NCBI RefSeq assembly: GCF_029227915.1
Contig: NC_079877.1
Span: forward strand, 17,966,851-18,030,850
DNA length: 64,000 nucleotides
Source of the DNA: Hydractinia symbiolongicarpus
Lineage: Eukaryota > Cnidaria > Hydrozoa > Anthoathecata > Hydractiniidae
Direction: 5' to 3'
How positions within the stretch are numbered: the stretch's first letter is position 1; the number at the start of each line of letters is the position of its first letter. The notes below the pieces were generated by a model. That model saw nothing but the letters and a program-made list of their open reading frames with translations. It was not told where the DNA came from and did not search any database. Positions 1-11,003 of this stretch are shown piece after piece. A program made the position numbers and the translations under genes.

Positions 1-249
1 ATTCAAGGAAAAACGTTTTGCAAAATTGTTGTTTGTTTTGATTTAATAAAGCAACGAGCCTTTCACTCAGGACAAATCTATGTTGCATTAAGTCTAGTCA
101 CAAGCTTAGAGGGTTTATACCTAAGGGGGACATTTTCCAGATCAGCTATTAAATCAGACACACTAGCAACCGAGCAATACAATTACATACGAGAATACTC
201 AAAATTGACATCAAAAGATGCTGGCGTAATTAGTGAAAATCTATTATAG
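1..249 (+). pseudogene. Helentron-type Pif1-like helicase, C-terminal end
   Basis: The first 82 codons, open from base 1 to the stop at 247-249, read as the C-terminal end of a Pif1-family DNA helicase: a GKTFCKIVV-like strand, then GQIYVALSLVTSLEGLYL, which corresponds to the last conserved helicase motif of Pif1-like proteins (usually GQ-YVALSR-TSL; here the Arg is Leu). An endonuclease-like reading frame follows directly but in another frame. Helicase followed by an endonuclease is the arrangement known for Helentron Rep-helicase proteins of rolling-circle transposons. The N-terminal Rep and most of the helicase lie outside the window. The Arg-to-Leu change and the frame shift at the domain junction suggest a dead copy. 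A cellular PIF1 gene is less likely because of the attached endonuclease. Confidence 0.75.
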
Positions 250-668
250 TAGCTTTGCTTAATACAAGATCCTACAACAAACATAAAAATGATATTAAGT
301 CCGACCGCGTTCTCATGAAAAGGGATTTATTATGCCTAACAGAAACTCAAATACCATTAAACTCCCACTGCGACACAAAACTAGACTACTTTACTTTATT
401 TCCAAACAACAATGTGAATAGGTTTTCTAGTCTTTTAGTTGGTCATAATGAAATTATAGAATTTTTGATATTGTAAAAATTCCAGGTGCAATATTTTTTA
501 ACTGACGAAGAAAACATTGCAACCTCTCCAATTCATACATCTGGTTCACTTATTGACCACATCTATGTCCATGCGAATGTTCTCAACACTTTTAAAGTCG
601 ATACATTCGTCAAAAATGTAAATTTCAGTGATCAGGACGCAGTCAGGATTAAACTTTCTCTAACATGA
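243..668 (+). pseudogene. Helentron EEP endonuclease domain, broken
   Basis: Reading from about 243, the frame gives IIVALLNTRSYNKH and then LLCLTETQI, the N-terminal strand and the catalytic-Glu strand (TETQ) of an exonuclease-endonuclease-phosphatase domain. The frame stops at 474-476. From 486 to 668 another segment gives HTSGSLIDHIYVH and FSDQDAVRIKL, matching the end of the same fold with its terminal His-containing motif (SDxDAV; the usual SDH reads SDQ here). The middle of the domain is missing, and the two pieces are separated by a stop. It follows the helicase tail with a frame change, so the fused Rep-helicase-endonuclease protein is disrupted at least twice. A plain LINE endonuclease is the alternative, but the helicase next door argues against it. 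Confidence 0.65.
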
Positions 669-2024
669 TGTTTATGAAATCTTCTAAAAGGCCTACTTCA
701 AATCAATTTCGTCCTCAGAACGAAGAATATATACGCTGGGTTGACTTTATTGTTTTCTTTTTGTTTTCAAGCTTGCTAAACTTTGGTTGCAGATAACATG
801 CATGACGTTTTTGTTCTCTAAGGATAGCCTGGCACTATGCTAATGGCGGAAATCTTCAATACAACGGGCTTCTTGTTGGAGTGTTAACTTTGCTGCAAAA
901 CTTGCAGTGAATGTTGTAGCTTCTTCTATTCTACTCTACCGAGCTATTCAAAAACTTGTAGAAACATGGGCGCTGTTAGTTTTCGAATAACATACAAAAT
1001 TTCAGCTGACATTCATTTCTGCTCTAAGTTTATTTTTCATCGGGTCAATCTTTCTTCTTGGCTACCTATTTTTAAATTCTAAATTCACTTGTTTGCTCAG
1101 TTGAGTTTCTTTTTTTATCTTACTTACCACTTTGATTTGAGCCTTATGTTTCTTAAAAGTGTATGAGTTGAAGGGCCTAACATCGCAGATTTGTATTCAA
1201 ACTATCGAAAAGTTTGTCCAGTTTTAACGTAAAAGTAAGGCCCTATCACAAAATGTTTGCAATTTTTATTATTTACAAAAAAATACATGTAGTTTTGATA
1301 TTTCTTCCGACATCTAGAATGTGCATTTTCAGTAATGCATGCGACTTTTGGGCTAAAAAGAAGAGAGTAAGAAAGTTAAAATGATCGGACAATTTTCATA
1401 ATTGCGCCACTAGGAGAACTTTTCCTTATTATCAAGAAGGTTTTCAGTTTGAAGGTTTGAAGACCAAAATTTATACAAAAACAATTACAAGTAAAATTTT
1501 CAAAGTCACTTTATTATGAAAAAAAAAAAACTTTTGCCACTGGATAGAAGACGAAAAGAGGACGCAAAAATTGTTATTATTTCAAACTGAATTTTAGTTT
1601 ATAATCTGGTAAATTTTATAAACAGTCTAAATGTGTCATTCAATCATTTGAATAGTTTTTTTTAAAATTGGAATTGTCTTGTATTTTACAAAATGCGTCA
1701 AGGAGATATTCCATGTTAAAATTAGCAAAAAAATCAAATCCTTTTATTCTTCACCACAAATTGTGCAATGGAAGAAACTCTTTGAAATTATCTAAGCGTT
1801 GTGATATCAAAGTTTTGCGAACTGTAACGTAAATGCTTTACAACGAATTCGTTTTGCGGTAGTAAAGTCGTTTGTTTTTGTTCAATAGCCGAAGTCACAC
1901 GAAGATTGGTTTTGATTACCTAAAGCTTAAAAATAGTTAAATGTCTACGTTATAAAGTAATTGGACTATGCGACTTTAGGTACATTAATTACTTTCGGAG
2001 TAGTTATTCTTAGTTTAAGTACTC
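669..2024. other. AT-rich stretch, no gene recognised
   Basis: No exon with convincing coding content, transposase motif or long repeat was recognised on either strand. It probably includes the untranslated 3' end of the Helentron relic, but no terminal hairpin could be fixed. Confidence 0.4.
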
Positions 2025-2072
2025 TTAAATATGGGGGTGCTTAAATATGGGGGTGCATAAATATGGGGGTGC
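2025..2072 (+). repeat. 16-bp tandem repeat, three units
   Basis: Three head-to-tail copies of TTAAATATGGGGGTGC, the third starting with A instead of T. A simple local minisatellite. Confidence 0.9.
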
Positions 2073-2259
2073 ATAAGATTTTTCTTTATATTTTTGTCTG
2101 CAAAATATCACAAGGCCTTGAAATTTTCTCGCTAGAAGTGGGGCTATTTTTTAATTGGTCAACACCTAGATAAAAATGCGATGGATACCTTTCCAGCAAT
2201 AACAAAATTTGTGCACTAGATATATTTCCACTATTTTGGGGACATGAGGTTATTAAATT

Positions 2260-3296
2260 GTGCGTCCAACAGATTATACCGCTCCTTAAAAGTAGATCTA
2301 TGTTTTTGCAAATGAAAACGCCTTGCTATAAATTATATAACCTATCAGTCCTAATTGTAGTCAATTCAGAAAACTAAACTTTGAATGATTCTTTTAATTC
2401 ATTAAGGTTCCAAACTGATAAAACTCAAGTGTGCATCCGACAGATTTTCACTGGTTTTTATGTGTTTATGAAGCTCATTTCTACGCAACTATGATTTTTT
2501 GTAAAAATTGGTATTGTGGAGAACAATGCTTTTCAATGTAGATACTTGTGTTCCGAGCTTAATGTTCAACAATATAAAATATGTTGGACGCACACACTCT
2601 ATTCACTTCAAAAAAAAAAAAAAAAAAAAATAAACTTAGCTAAATATATAACCTTACTTGACTTTTAAACTTATAAATAATGGTTCGACATTTCGACGCT
2701 TCCTATTTCCCTTTAATTTTGTTTCCATGATGTTTTTCTAAATTATCCGGAAATCTGTTGGACTAACATACTGTTTATTTTAAAAATTAAAACATCTGTA
2801 TTAAATTATGCTCAATAAAATTTTCCTGGAATGCAAAACACAGTGGTCCCCAACTATTTTTTATAAAATTTTATCTTTTTTACGGGTTGGATATTTTTTG
2901 TATTTTTGTGCGTCCAACATTGTGCGTCCAACAAAATTATTAGCAAATATCTATTATTCTATATATATATTTTTTAATATCATAAGTTCCATGAATCTTT
3001 TAGGTGAAAAGTCTGTCTACATGATAAGGTTTCTTTCATTAATCAGATTTCCACCTGTATTCCTTAAAATTCGATAAAATTTGAGAAAGAAATCACATTT
3101 TACTTTTTCAAAATATTATCGTGTTCGTCCAACAGATCGTCTTTTATCGTTATTTCCAGCTTAGAAACAAATTAAATATTGTATTGTATAATATTTTTGT
3201 GTTTTATCCATGGTAACAATTTCGGAGTTGAAATACATTTATTAAGAAGTTAGTAGTTCGTTTTTTAAAACTTTTGAATGTGCGTCCAACAGATTT
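2260..3296. repeat. Dispersed GTGCGTCCAACAGAT motif, about 160-bp spacing
   Basis: The motif GTGCGTCCAACAGAT, or a close variant, occurs at about 2260, 2431 (two mismatches), 2908, 2922, 3121 and 3280 on the plus strand. It occurs inverted at about 2583 and 2752. Apart from the close pair at 2908/2922, intervals are roughly 150-200 bp. The DNA between copies is AT-rich and not obviously repeated by eye, so this may be a strongly decayed satellite or an array of small elements with a conserved end. It lies downstream of the MANSC-like membrane protein gene. Confidence 0.7.
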
Positions 3297-3498
3297 TTGA
3301 ATTAAATAATAGCCCCAAGTCAAGTATTACAAATTACTTCGACTCATTTTTTCTATCCTTTTATATTTTCCTTCAAGTTGTGTCATTATGACGCGAGAAA
3401 GAATAAACAGGAAACATAAAAGTAATTTCGATGCTGACAGAATGTTTCTTAAAACGAACATTTTTTTTTATTTTCAAGAACAAAACATTTCCAGTTAC

Positions 3499-4522
3499 CT
3501 TTTGTGAGTCTGAACAATTCTCTTCATCAGAAGATTGTTTCTTGTTTTTCTGTGGCATCACAAGCGAGTATCTAATAGGGAAGATTAAAAAAAGACATTT
3601 CTTCGAGCTTAATAATATCACTTTTAAAGTAACAGTGAGCTAACGTAGGTCGGATGCCGTATAATTTCGTAAAATTAATAAACTAAAGGTATTAGTTTTG
3701 TCTTTTAAAACTCACCCTCACTTAAGAGATTCAAAGTAATAACTCTAAATTTACCTTTTATAAAAAATGACGACAGCCCACATTGTGCCGGCCATGGCTG
3801 CACCAAAAGCACACACCACCACCACCAAATAAGCAGTAACATATACTAAATTATTTACAAATAAAGCAGATTAGGCACATGCCTCTTAAATAAGCGACCT
3901 TTCGAATAAGACGTCTAGTCTAAAAACTTTAAAATTTACTACGTGGCCGGGCGCTCAATTGGCGTATTACAGTATAGATCAACATAGATCATGTAGGATC
4001 GATACACTGCTTTACAGAACAAACATTAAAATATCTTGAAACTTTTCAAAATATACCTCGTCTGTTCATTTCGTTACGGATTATCAATGCTAACTGAGTT
4101 CCAGAAGAATCGAATGAAGCCGTTGCATTTCCCACCGAACATTTTTCCGCATCGTAACATGTAACGCCGTAACAGGTTTCGTTTTTCATATATGCAATGT
4201 TACAATGTTTCGTCGCGCAACACAACGCCATGCAATCTCCCATTGTGGGTACTTGACCGAGTAAAGTGTAATTCTTCGGATTGATGCCTCTCTTTAAAGA
4301 ATGATCTTGAACAATGTCACTGTGAAATATATTATTCTTTTTACACACTGGATGTGTATTCTTGGATGGAATTGTCAGTCTTCTCACAGCTGTTTGGAAA
4401 AAAGCAAACACGCGCTTTAGAGCAGGGAGAAAAAGAAATGTATACACATATTCACAGAAAAAACACAGCCCACCTTGAGTTGAGAGAAGCAGTATTGAAA
4501 AATAACAGTATATGCGTAGCAT
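3499..4522 (-). CDS. Predicted type I membrane protein with MANSC-like domain (four exons seen)
   Basis: Exons on the minus strand fit together with GT-AG borders and consistent phase: 4522-4474, 4389-4057, 3845-3755 and 3571-3499. Exon 1 gives a short hydrophobic signal peptide starting MLRIYCYFSILLL. Exon 2 carries a cysteine pattern (DCMALCC, then C, C, C and C over about 30 residues) like the MANSC/MANEC seven-cysteine domain at the N-terminus of KIAA0319-type and other secreted proteins. Exon 3 encodes a single membrane helix (VVVVVCAFGAAMAG, preceding FYKR). Exon 4 encodes a charged, Ser-rich cytoplasmic tail. A possible last exon at 3433-3386 would add 15 residues and a stop. Total without it is 182 codons. 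KIAA0319 has PKD repeats between MANSC and membrane; none are present here. In-frame ATGs upstream of 4522 exist, but the signal peptide favours 4522. Confidence 0.65.
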
Positions 4523-4639
4523 ATTTGCAGTAGTATAAGCCGCCTCCATTTTAAATATGCTGCAAAGAGCCATTTGTATGTGAAGCATAACTTCGGCATT
4601 AAAACTATTCATCAGGCTAGAACAATAAACCACCAGTCT

Positions 4640-5360
4640 TTAAAAAAGAAACCACATTTTCAAATAGATATTTTTTCTTATAATTTAAAACACCAGTCCT
4701 AAACAATCTAGGCGCTGTAAAAAAGATTTTAAGAATTTTACCAAATTTATGTTCGCTTTTACGTTCCTTACATTGATTCACTTTCGATAAAAACTCGTTT
4801 GGGGTTGTTTGCGTATTACAAAATGTATACGTGTTGCATCATTTCAAAAAATAGTATTTTCGCCATTTAGTTTTTTCTTATTGTTATGTGACAACAATGA
4901 TAAAAAGGAACATTTACGACAGAGACCTGATATATAGAACTCTCATTAGCTGAAGAAAGTTAGTTGTATGCAATGGTTGCTTCTGAGCCCCCACAACATA
5001 AAATGCGTAATGAGATATTATTTATATATTTTACTAGGCTGTAAGGTCAAATTTTTCTATGCGCCGTTCGACCTTCTAGCTGTATACAACGTTTCCTTAA
5101 ATTCTATACAGTTTCAACGAGGGGTCGTGCAACTTCTAACTCCAAGCCATTCTCTAGCTATTGTCATTTTTGTGATAAATAGTATAGCCTTTTTTTCGGC
5201 CAATTTCGCAGCAAACCAAAACACGGCACAAAGACCGATTTTTTTCACAATTTCTATCTTTAAAAATCAATAACTTGGGGCATGGTAAGAACTTATAATT
5301 TTACAGTAGATAGCACATTTGTAAAAGAAAAAATGTATTAATTTTTGATGGTTTATTTTT
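4640..5360. other. Upstream region of the MANSC-like gene, no gene seen
   Basis: AT-rich, with no recognised coding content. It contains the 5' flank and presumed promoter of the minus-strand gene ending at 4522; no clear TATA or initiator could be singled out. Confidence 0.35.
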
Positions 5361-5369
5361 AGAAATCAC

Positions 5370-5760
5370 ATAATGATGACGTCATAGCTTAAATATTACT
5401 ACAAATCGCTCTAAAATGCGCAAGAAAGTATACAACAACAAAGTAAACAATTTATAAACTGCAATCTTAACGTTAAACAAAGTTTATTAAAGTGTACGAA
5501 ATTTCGGACAAGGGTGTAAATTTGCAGACCAGATAGAAAAAATGACGTCATAGTTAAAAAATCTTTCAAATTTTATGAAAATGCAAAGAACGTTCAAACA
5601 CCACAAATTAGCAACTATTCAAAAAGTTTACAAACACTCTTAAAGAGTGAAAAATATCTGACAAGAATGTAATTTGCTGACCAGATAGTAAAAATGATGC
5701 TGTAGCTCCACGCTCGTCCCTTGGGTTTTTTGACTTTTGATATGAAAGATGACGTCGAAA
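5370..5760 (+). repeat. Degenerate tandem repeat with TGACGTCA sites
   Basis: A block ending in ATGACGTCATAG recurs at about 5376 and 5541, with a decayed version near 5690. The second and third copies share the string around GACCAGATAG and AAATTTGC. Unit length is about 150 bp. Two copies contain a perfect TGACGTCA palindrome, the consensus CREB/ATF site; whether it binds anything is unknown. Confidence 0.55.
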
Positions 5761-5769
5761 AATACCCTG

Positions 5770-8240
5770 GTATCGTTGACCGGATTTTTACATGTGATTG
5801 GCTTTCACAATTTCGCATAATTATGATTTTTTTCCTTAGTCAGCACTTTTTCAGCTTAATAATAATGGTGCATGAAGCGGTGATCAATCAGTTTTGTAAA
5901 CAAAACTTAAAGACAGCAAAATTTATAAAAAACATTTTGGTGTTACCTACATTAAGAAAGAATAGTAGACTGCTGAAATAATAAAAGAACAGCCCTGTCT
6001 TTTTAAAAGTGTTCGTAGCTAGCTATAAGCTAGCTAAAAAAAGGTTGCTATGTGCTTAGCACGTAGTACGTGATGAAAAACCTACTTCAGACGTGCTGAT
6101 AACAGCTATCCTTTTGTATTTTAGCTTGGTACTTTGTTTACATTTAGCCAGTTATTAGCTAGCTCAACTTTTTCAATGTCTGCAAATTACGTTAGGATTA
6201 GGGACTTTATTCCACCGTAAAATGCAATAGCAACATATTTGTTTAAAATCAGATGCACAAGAATAAATCCTACAAATATGTATATTTCTGGGGACCCTAT
6301 TTTCAAAAAATTATCAAATATTTACTTAAATTAATGAATTTATTCAAGAAAAAGAAAAAGTTAGCGACTCTGAGAAATCTATAAATTTCAATAATACCTT
6401 AACCATATTCATGCAGAGACAGGTAAAAATTTAGAGCTTAAAAAGACGATGATTTCAAAAGGTCTCCTAAATTCTTCTCAAATGTCCTCATTTTTTAAAA
6501 AAATTTAGGTTTTTTTCTAAATCTCCTCAAAAGTTTTGACATTTGGTTATTTTTTATATATAGCTACTAGTTTTTATATTGTTTATTTTGAATCACCACA
6601 ACTTGTGGTTGTTGTGGTCTGCAAACACTTATCTTTTGTAAGAAAATACCGAGATGCCAGACTGTGTGTTCCTTCATTTTTACAAGTGCAAGTTTTTTAC
6701 CTTCAAATCTTCTCAAATTTTGTTTTGAAAAAAACAGAGTGAGAACCCTGACCAATCAAGCATGCTACATAATTTTATTCATCTGACAATTTCAATCATG
6801 AGAATTGGTCATGTTTTTTGCACATGCATCTTTGTCAAAATTGATATACTATCAAAAATCGTTTATCGGTGTCCCCGAAAGCTACCAAATTCAGAAACTC
6901 AGGAACTATGATAATAGTGGAAATATTTTTTGACTATAAAAACAAGCTATAGCAAGGTTTTAGTCTTTATTTCAATTTTATTTTTTGAAAAAGTTATGGT
7001 TTCCAACAAGAAGTATTTTATAGCTCACTTTACTGGACCTTAACATCTTTTTTCCACTTAAAGAAAATTTTCCATGGTATCAAATGGAGGTACAGAAGAA
7101 AAATTTTTGTACTTGTATCTTCCATTTCATAATATTGCGCATTTTTATACAGAAATACACACACTCCTGACAAAATGAAATAACCTGATTGGCTAAACAA
7201 TTCTCTACTTGTCTTTTTCGCACACAGCGCAAAGAACAACTTAAACTCGATTCTACTTTGCTCAGAACAGAATAGACAAGAATATTTTATGTTCGTGTGA
7301 CGTAAACATTAAATGCTCAGAAATTTTTCTGTTTCTTTCCATTCAGTACTTATACTCATACTTGTATTCAGATTAAGGAGATATTTTAAACAAGAGTAGA
7401 ACGTTTTATCTATAAAAACTTTTTTCATAAATATGATTTGAAACGTAGCTAACAATGAACTATCTAAGTTTTCAGAAAGTACCTAGCTAGCAAAACTATA
7501 TTAAAGTATTACTCAGGCTACTACTTTTTGTGCGCCAAAATTTCTCTTAAAACTTTCTGTGAAAATGTTTTTAAAAAACACGTTTTTGTCATCGGCGCCT
7601 TTTATTTTAGTAAAAGTGACCAAGGATCTCACGTTTTCCATTTCTTAGACTTTGTAAAGGTCTATCTTCACTATTTAGACAGAAAATTCCTCAAAGTGAG
7701 GAATCAAATCACTAAATTTCGAGATTTTGCACTAGTAAACAAGTTTAAAAAGTGCTGCTTTTGTAAAAATAAGGCTGTTTTTTCTAATACTAATCTCGTT
7801 CGTATTGAGGACGTTTGGATAATCGAAGCAAAATGCCTAAATTTGAATGAAATGTGACATTTTTATCACTACCCATGACGAAAAATGTCCAACATACCTA
7901 GGAAATCATGTTTGAGCGTTTATCTCAGTTTGGAAATGCTTCTTTCAACTTGTGTTAAGTTATCTCGTTTTCACCTATGAAAATAAACGAACAAATGTGC
8001 AACTTAGCTATTTTTGTCTCAAATCCATTTAAAAATATGACCTACTTCAGTGACATTGTAAGGCTTACTGAAAGCAAGTTACATGATTGATCAATTTAAA
8101 TCTAGTTGTGGGTGTAATAAATAATGCATAAAAAATCTGCAAAAGGTTATTAAAAAAACTTAAAAACGTGCAAAAAGCTTTGGTTTTGTCGTTCAAATAT
8201 AACTTTACAAGAGCAAAAGTTTGTTATAAACCTCTAAAAC
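5770..8240. other. Gene-poor AT-rich DNA
   Basis: No recognisable protein domain on either strand. An open frame at 7528-7857 (109 codons, Phe/Lys-rich, TTG start) has no recognised motif and no supporting splice sites. A small inverted motif (CCACAACTTGTGG) lies near 6597. Otherwise nothing seen. Confidence 0.4.
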
Positions 8241-8249
8241 AACTGTTCG

Positions 8250-8420
8250 GCTCTTGACAATGAAGATTTTGTAAATAAGGAGTTAAACAAGCTACTTAAA
8301 AACGGATGAATAAAAGAGAGCCACATGTTGTTAATCCACTGATCGTTAGTTCGTCAAAAAATAAAAAGAGACTTATTCTTGACCTGAGACATGTAAACAA
8401 ACAAAGTAATTGTTGGCGCA
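8250..8420 (+). pseudogene. DIRS-type reverse transcriptase fragment
   Basis: In changing frames the plus strand reads PHVVNPLIVSSSKNK followed by KKRLILDLRHVNK, the conserved entry to the reverse transcriptase fingers of DIRS retrotransposons (tyrosine-recombinase elements), preceded by an ELNKLLKNG-like stretch typical of the region just upstream. One stop and a frame shift interrupt it. The rest of the palm is absent: the sequence passes directly into a piece of another retroelement at about 8410. The matching downstream part of the DIRS domain reappears near 9.1-9.75 kb. Confidence 0.7.
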
Positions 8421-8960
8421 GATAAACGAGTGCGTGGTTGTAAACTTACTGTCATATCGAAAGGAGGTGCTCGTACTTCATGTTATCGTCCAGTTAATAA
8501 ATTAATACCGTTTAAAGTCATTGATGGTGACAAGTTTGAGAAATTGGAAATTGAAAACACAGGTGAAAATAGAGGTGTCCTGGCTGAGGAGGTGTCAAGT
8601 GTTATAAGAGACCAACTAGGAAAGCAGCGATTGAAGGACAGAATTTAAGAAAATTGAGAGACATTTATGGTTGACAAGTCAACAGAGGGAAGGATGTAAA
8701 AGATGAGGAACTCCGTTTCAAACTATGTTTGTTTATATTTCTATTGGTTTAAAAACACGTGCACTCTTTGTCTTTATATTTCTATTGTATATAATTGTCT
8801 TCCTATTGGTTCGTGACACGTGTGTGCTTTACCATTATATATTCTGTTGTTTAGGAACATGTATTTTGAGCATTTTTGAGCTTTTTCTAGGGACTTCTGT
8901 AAATATTCTTGAAGAGTAAAGACGTAGTAAAACATATTAAAAATACGGGGTTAACCTTCG
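8410..8960 (+). pseudogene. LTR-retroelement pol C-terminus with possible LTR
   Basis: A frame running from about 8410 to the stop at 8646-8648 reads GADKRVRGCKLTV, then YRPVNKLIPF, a pattern like the C-terminal end of BEL/Pao or Gypsy polyproteins (V-RGA-V..., then RP(I/V)-KL-P-E), followed by a charged tail. It lies between two halves of a DIRS relic, so it looks like an insertion. The following AT-rich DNA to about 8960 could be an LTR, but no matching second LTR or target duplication was found. Family assignment is uncertain. Confidence 0.4.
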
Positions 8961-9099
8961 ATATTTTACACTACGTTCGATGATTGGAAGATTTTCGGAG
9001 AGTTTGTTGGGGAAAATGGTTTCATGTTTAAATTAACATAAAATAAGGCTATCATCACATAGAAATTTCCCCAGAGCGTCAAAAGTATTTAGGATTTTC

Positions 9100-9760
9100 T
9101 TAGGTGACAAAATGGCGAAAAAAGTTTTTTTTTACAGTCTTACCCTTTGGTATCTCTCCAGCCCTCTTTATTTTCACAAAAACAATGCGAGTTCTCATAA
9201 AACACTGGCAAGAACATGCTATAAAAATTGCATGTTTATTGGTGACGGCGCTGGCACAAGCAATACCTATGAATCGACTCTGACAATACCTATGAATCGA
9301 CTCGCTTAAGAAATCTTGGTTTGTCGAAAACAATGGAAAATCTCTGTGGAGTCCCACTGAAAACATAACGTTGCTCGGCATTAATCTAGATCTGAAGAAA
9401 AAACGTTTTTCTATACCTTCCCAGCGATTAACATCTACTCTTTCGAGTTTGCAATTTATTCCTGATTCCCTACCGTACACGTTAGCAAGAATTTTGTGGC
9501 AAAATCATATCCATGAAATTTGTAATAGGCAATTTGGCCCAACTGAAAATTAGACGGGTCTATTATCTTATTGAATCGCGAATATCGCGAATAATGAACA
9601 TGTCACACGCTTCAGAAGCTGTGAAAGAACTGTTTTTTTTGAAGAACAATCTGCTAAAACACACCGCGAGACCCATGACATAGGGAAATACTCCCTGGTT
9701 AATCGTTTGTTCTGATGCAAGCGATACATGGTTGGGAGGACATGTTATATTTTAGTTTAT
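9100..9760 (+). pseudogene. DIRS reverse transcriptase / RNase H fragment
   Basis: Broken frames read INLDLKKKRFSIPSQRL, then LPYTLARIL, then AVKELFFLKNNLL and finally CSDASDTWLGGHV. In order these match the region behind the YxDD motif of DIRS reverse transcriptases and the first catalytic Asp motif of the RNase H domain (SDAS). At least three stops or frame shifts occur. A 22-bp duplication (AATACCTATGAATCGACTC, twice, 9264-9303) lies inside it. It continues the piece at 8.25-8.42 kb, from which it is separated by other retroelement DNA. Confidence 0.7.
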
Positions 9761-10096
9761 TTACAAACTTGGTGTATATATAGTTTTTAGTTTTGTTGAC
9801 AACTTAGTTTATACAGCATGATTTTTTAGAATTTAGAAAAACATATTTTGATTCAGCCGTGTTTTTTATTACAACGATTTTCTAGTTTTCACATTGGTCC
9901 ACCGAGCCGGATTTATATTACTTTTATCGTCTGAAAATATATAAGATTATTTTTGAATGTTATTACGAAGAATATTAGAATTTATTTGATTATTACTACG
10001 AAAAGAATATTACTTATTTACCAACACACATTACAAATCCACGTGGTTGTTTTAATTTAAACGAAGATATTTGTAGAACATTTGATATTTATCACT

Positions 10097-11003
10097 ATGG
10101 AAAGGAAAATTAAAATTAGAAACATTGCTGAAAATACAATCAGAAAAATATGTAGTGGCACTGTAAAAGAAATTTATGAAAACTATGAAGAACGTAAATT
10201 TAATAGGTTGTTATCTTCGGAAAAAACAGTTTCCACAAATTCTCAAACTTTGAAAGAGCTGAACGATGATATATTAGCTGGAGTTGAAGAAAATGAGCTT
10301 GAAAATGAAACTGATCATACAACAGAGTTTGAGTTATATTTTAATGAGGAACTAATAGCATTGAATGAATTTATTAAATCAAAAGAAAAGAAAGAAGACA
10401 ATGTGAGTATTTCTTGACTTCTTCTTCTACCACCACAAATGTGAAATTACCTAAAATTTTGATCAAAAGGTTAAGTGGAGACCCAAAAACTTGGAGAAAC
10501 TTCATTGACTCTTTTTAATGTACCGTCGATAAGAATGAAAATATTTCAAACGTTGAAAAAATAAGTTATCTCATCAACGTTTTAACTGGGGAAGCCTCAA
10601 ACTGTGTTAAAGGATTATCATTATGTAACGACAACTATCAAATAGCGTTAGATTTATTACAAGAGCGGGATAAGCAAATTTGGATAACTAGTCACATGAA
10701 CAAATTGTTAGAACTTGACACTGTTGTGCACAGTACTGATAGAAATGATTTACGTTGTTTGTATGACCACGTGAATGCTCAAGTCGGGAGTTTGGAGTCT
10801 ATTGGCTTGAGTACAGCTGAATGTGGTTCCATGTTTACACCCTTTTGATGACTAAGTTACCCCAAGAACTTAAGCTGATTATAACAAGGCAATTTTGCAA
10901 AAATATTTGGGACATAAACGTTATTCTTCAATCTTTGAAACAAGAAATCGGAACACGTGAGAAATTAAACCTCACAAGCACAACAAGAATCCCTGCGGCT
11001 TGA
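10097..11003 (+). pseudogene. BEL/Pao-type gag (DUF1759-like) relic
   Basis: An ATG at 10097 opens a 107-codon frame rich in Glu and Asn (probable coiled coil). After a stop near 10415, other frames read KLPKILIKRLSGDPKTWRNF, then SYLINVLTGEAS, and later LMTKLPQELKLIITRQF and LKQEI. These are the successive conserved blocks of the gag-like DUF1759 region of BEL/Pao elements (KLPKL-IP-FSGD..W..F..F, YL...L.G.A, M...LP...). An in-frame TAA replaces a codon right after DSF, and a frame shift separates the two halves. No protease, RT or integrase of this copy follows. Confidence 0.75.

Noticed and set aside
2260-3296. CRISPR-like array of repeated motif and spacers
   Set aside because: Eukaryotic context, spacers about 150 bp, copies in both orientations, no cas genes.
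3431-3643. Plus-strand 70-codon frame
   Set aside because: Antisense to the cytoplasmic-tail exon of the MANSC-like gene, whose splice sites and phase fit the minus strand.
7528-7857. 109-codon open frame
   Set aside because: TTG start, AT-driven Phe/Lys composition, no motif or convincing splice sites.
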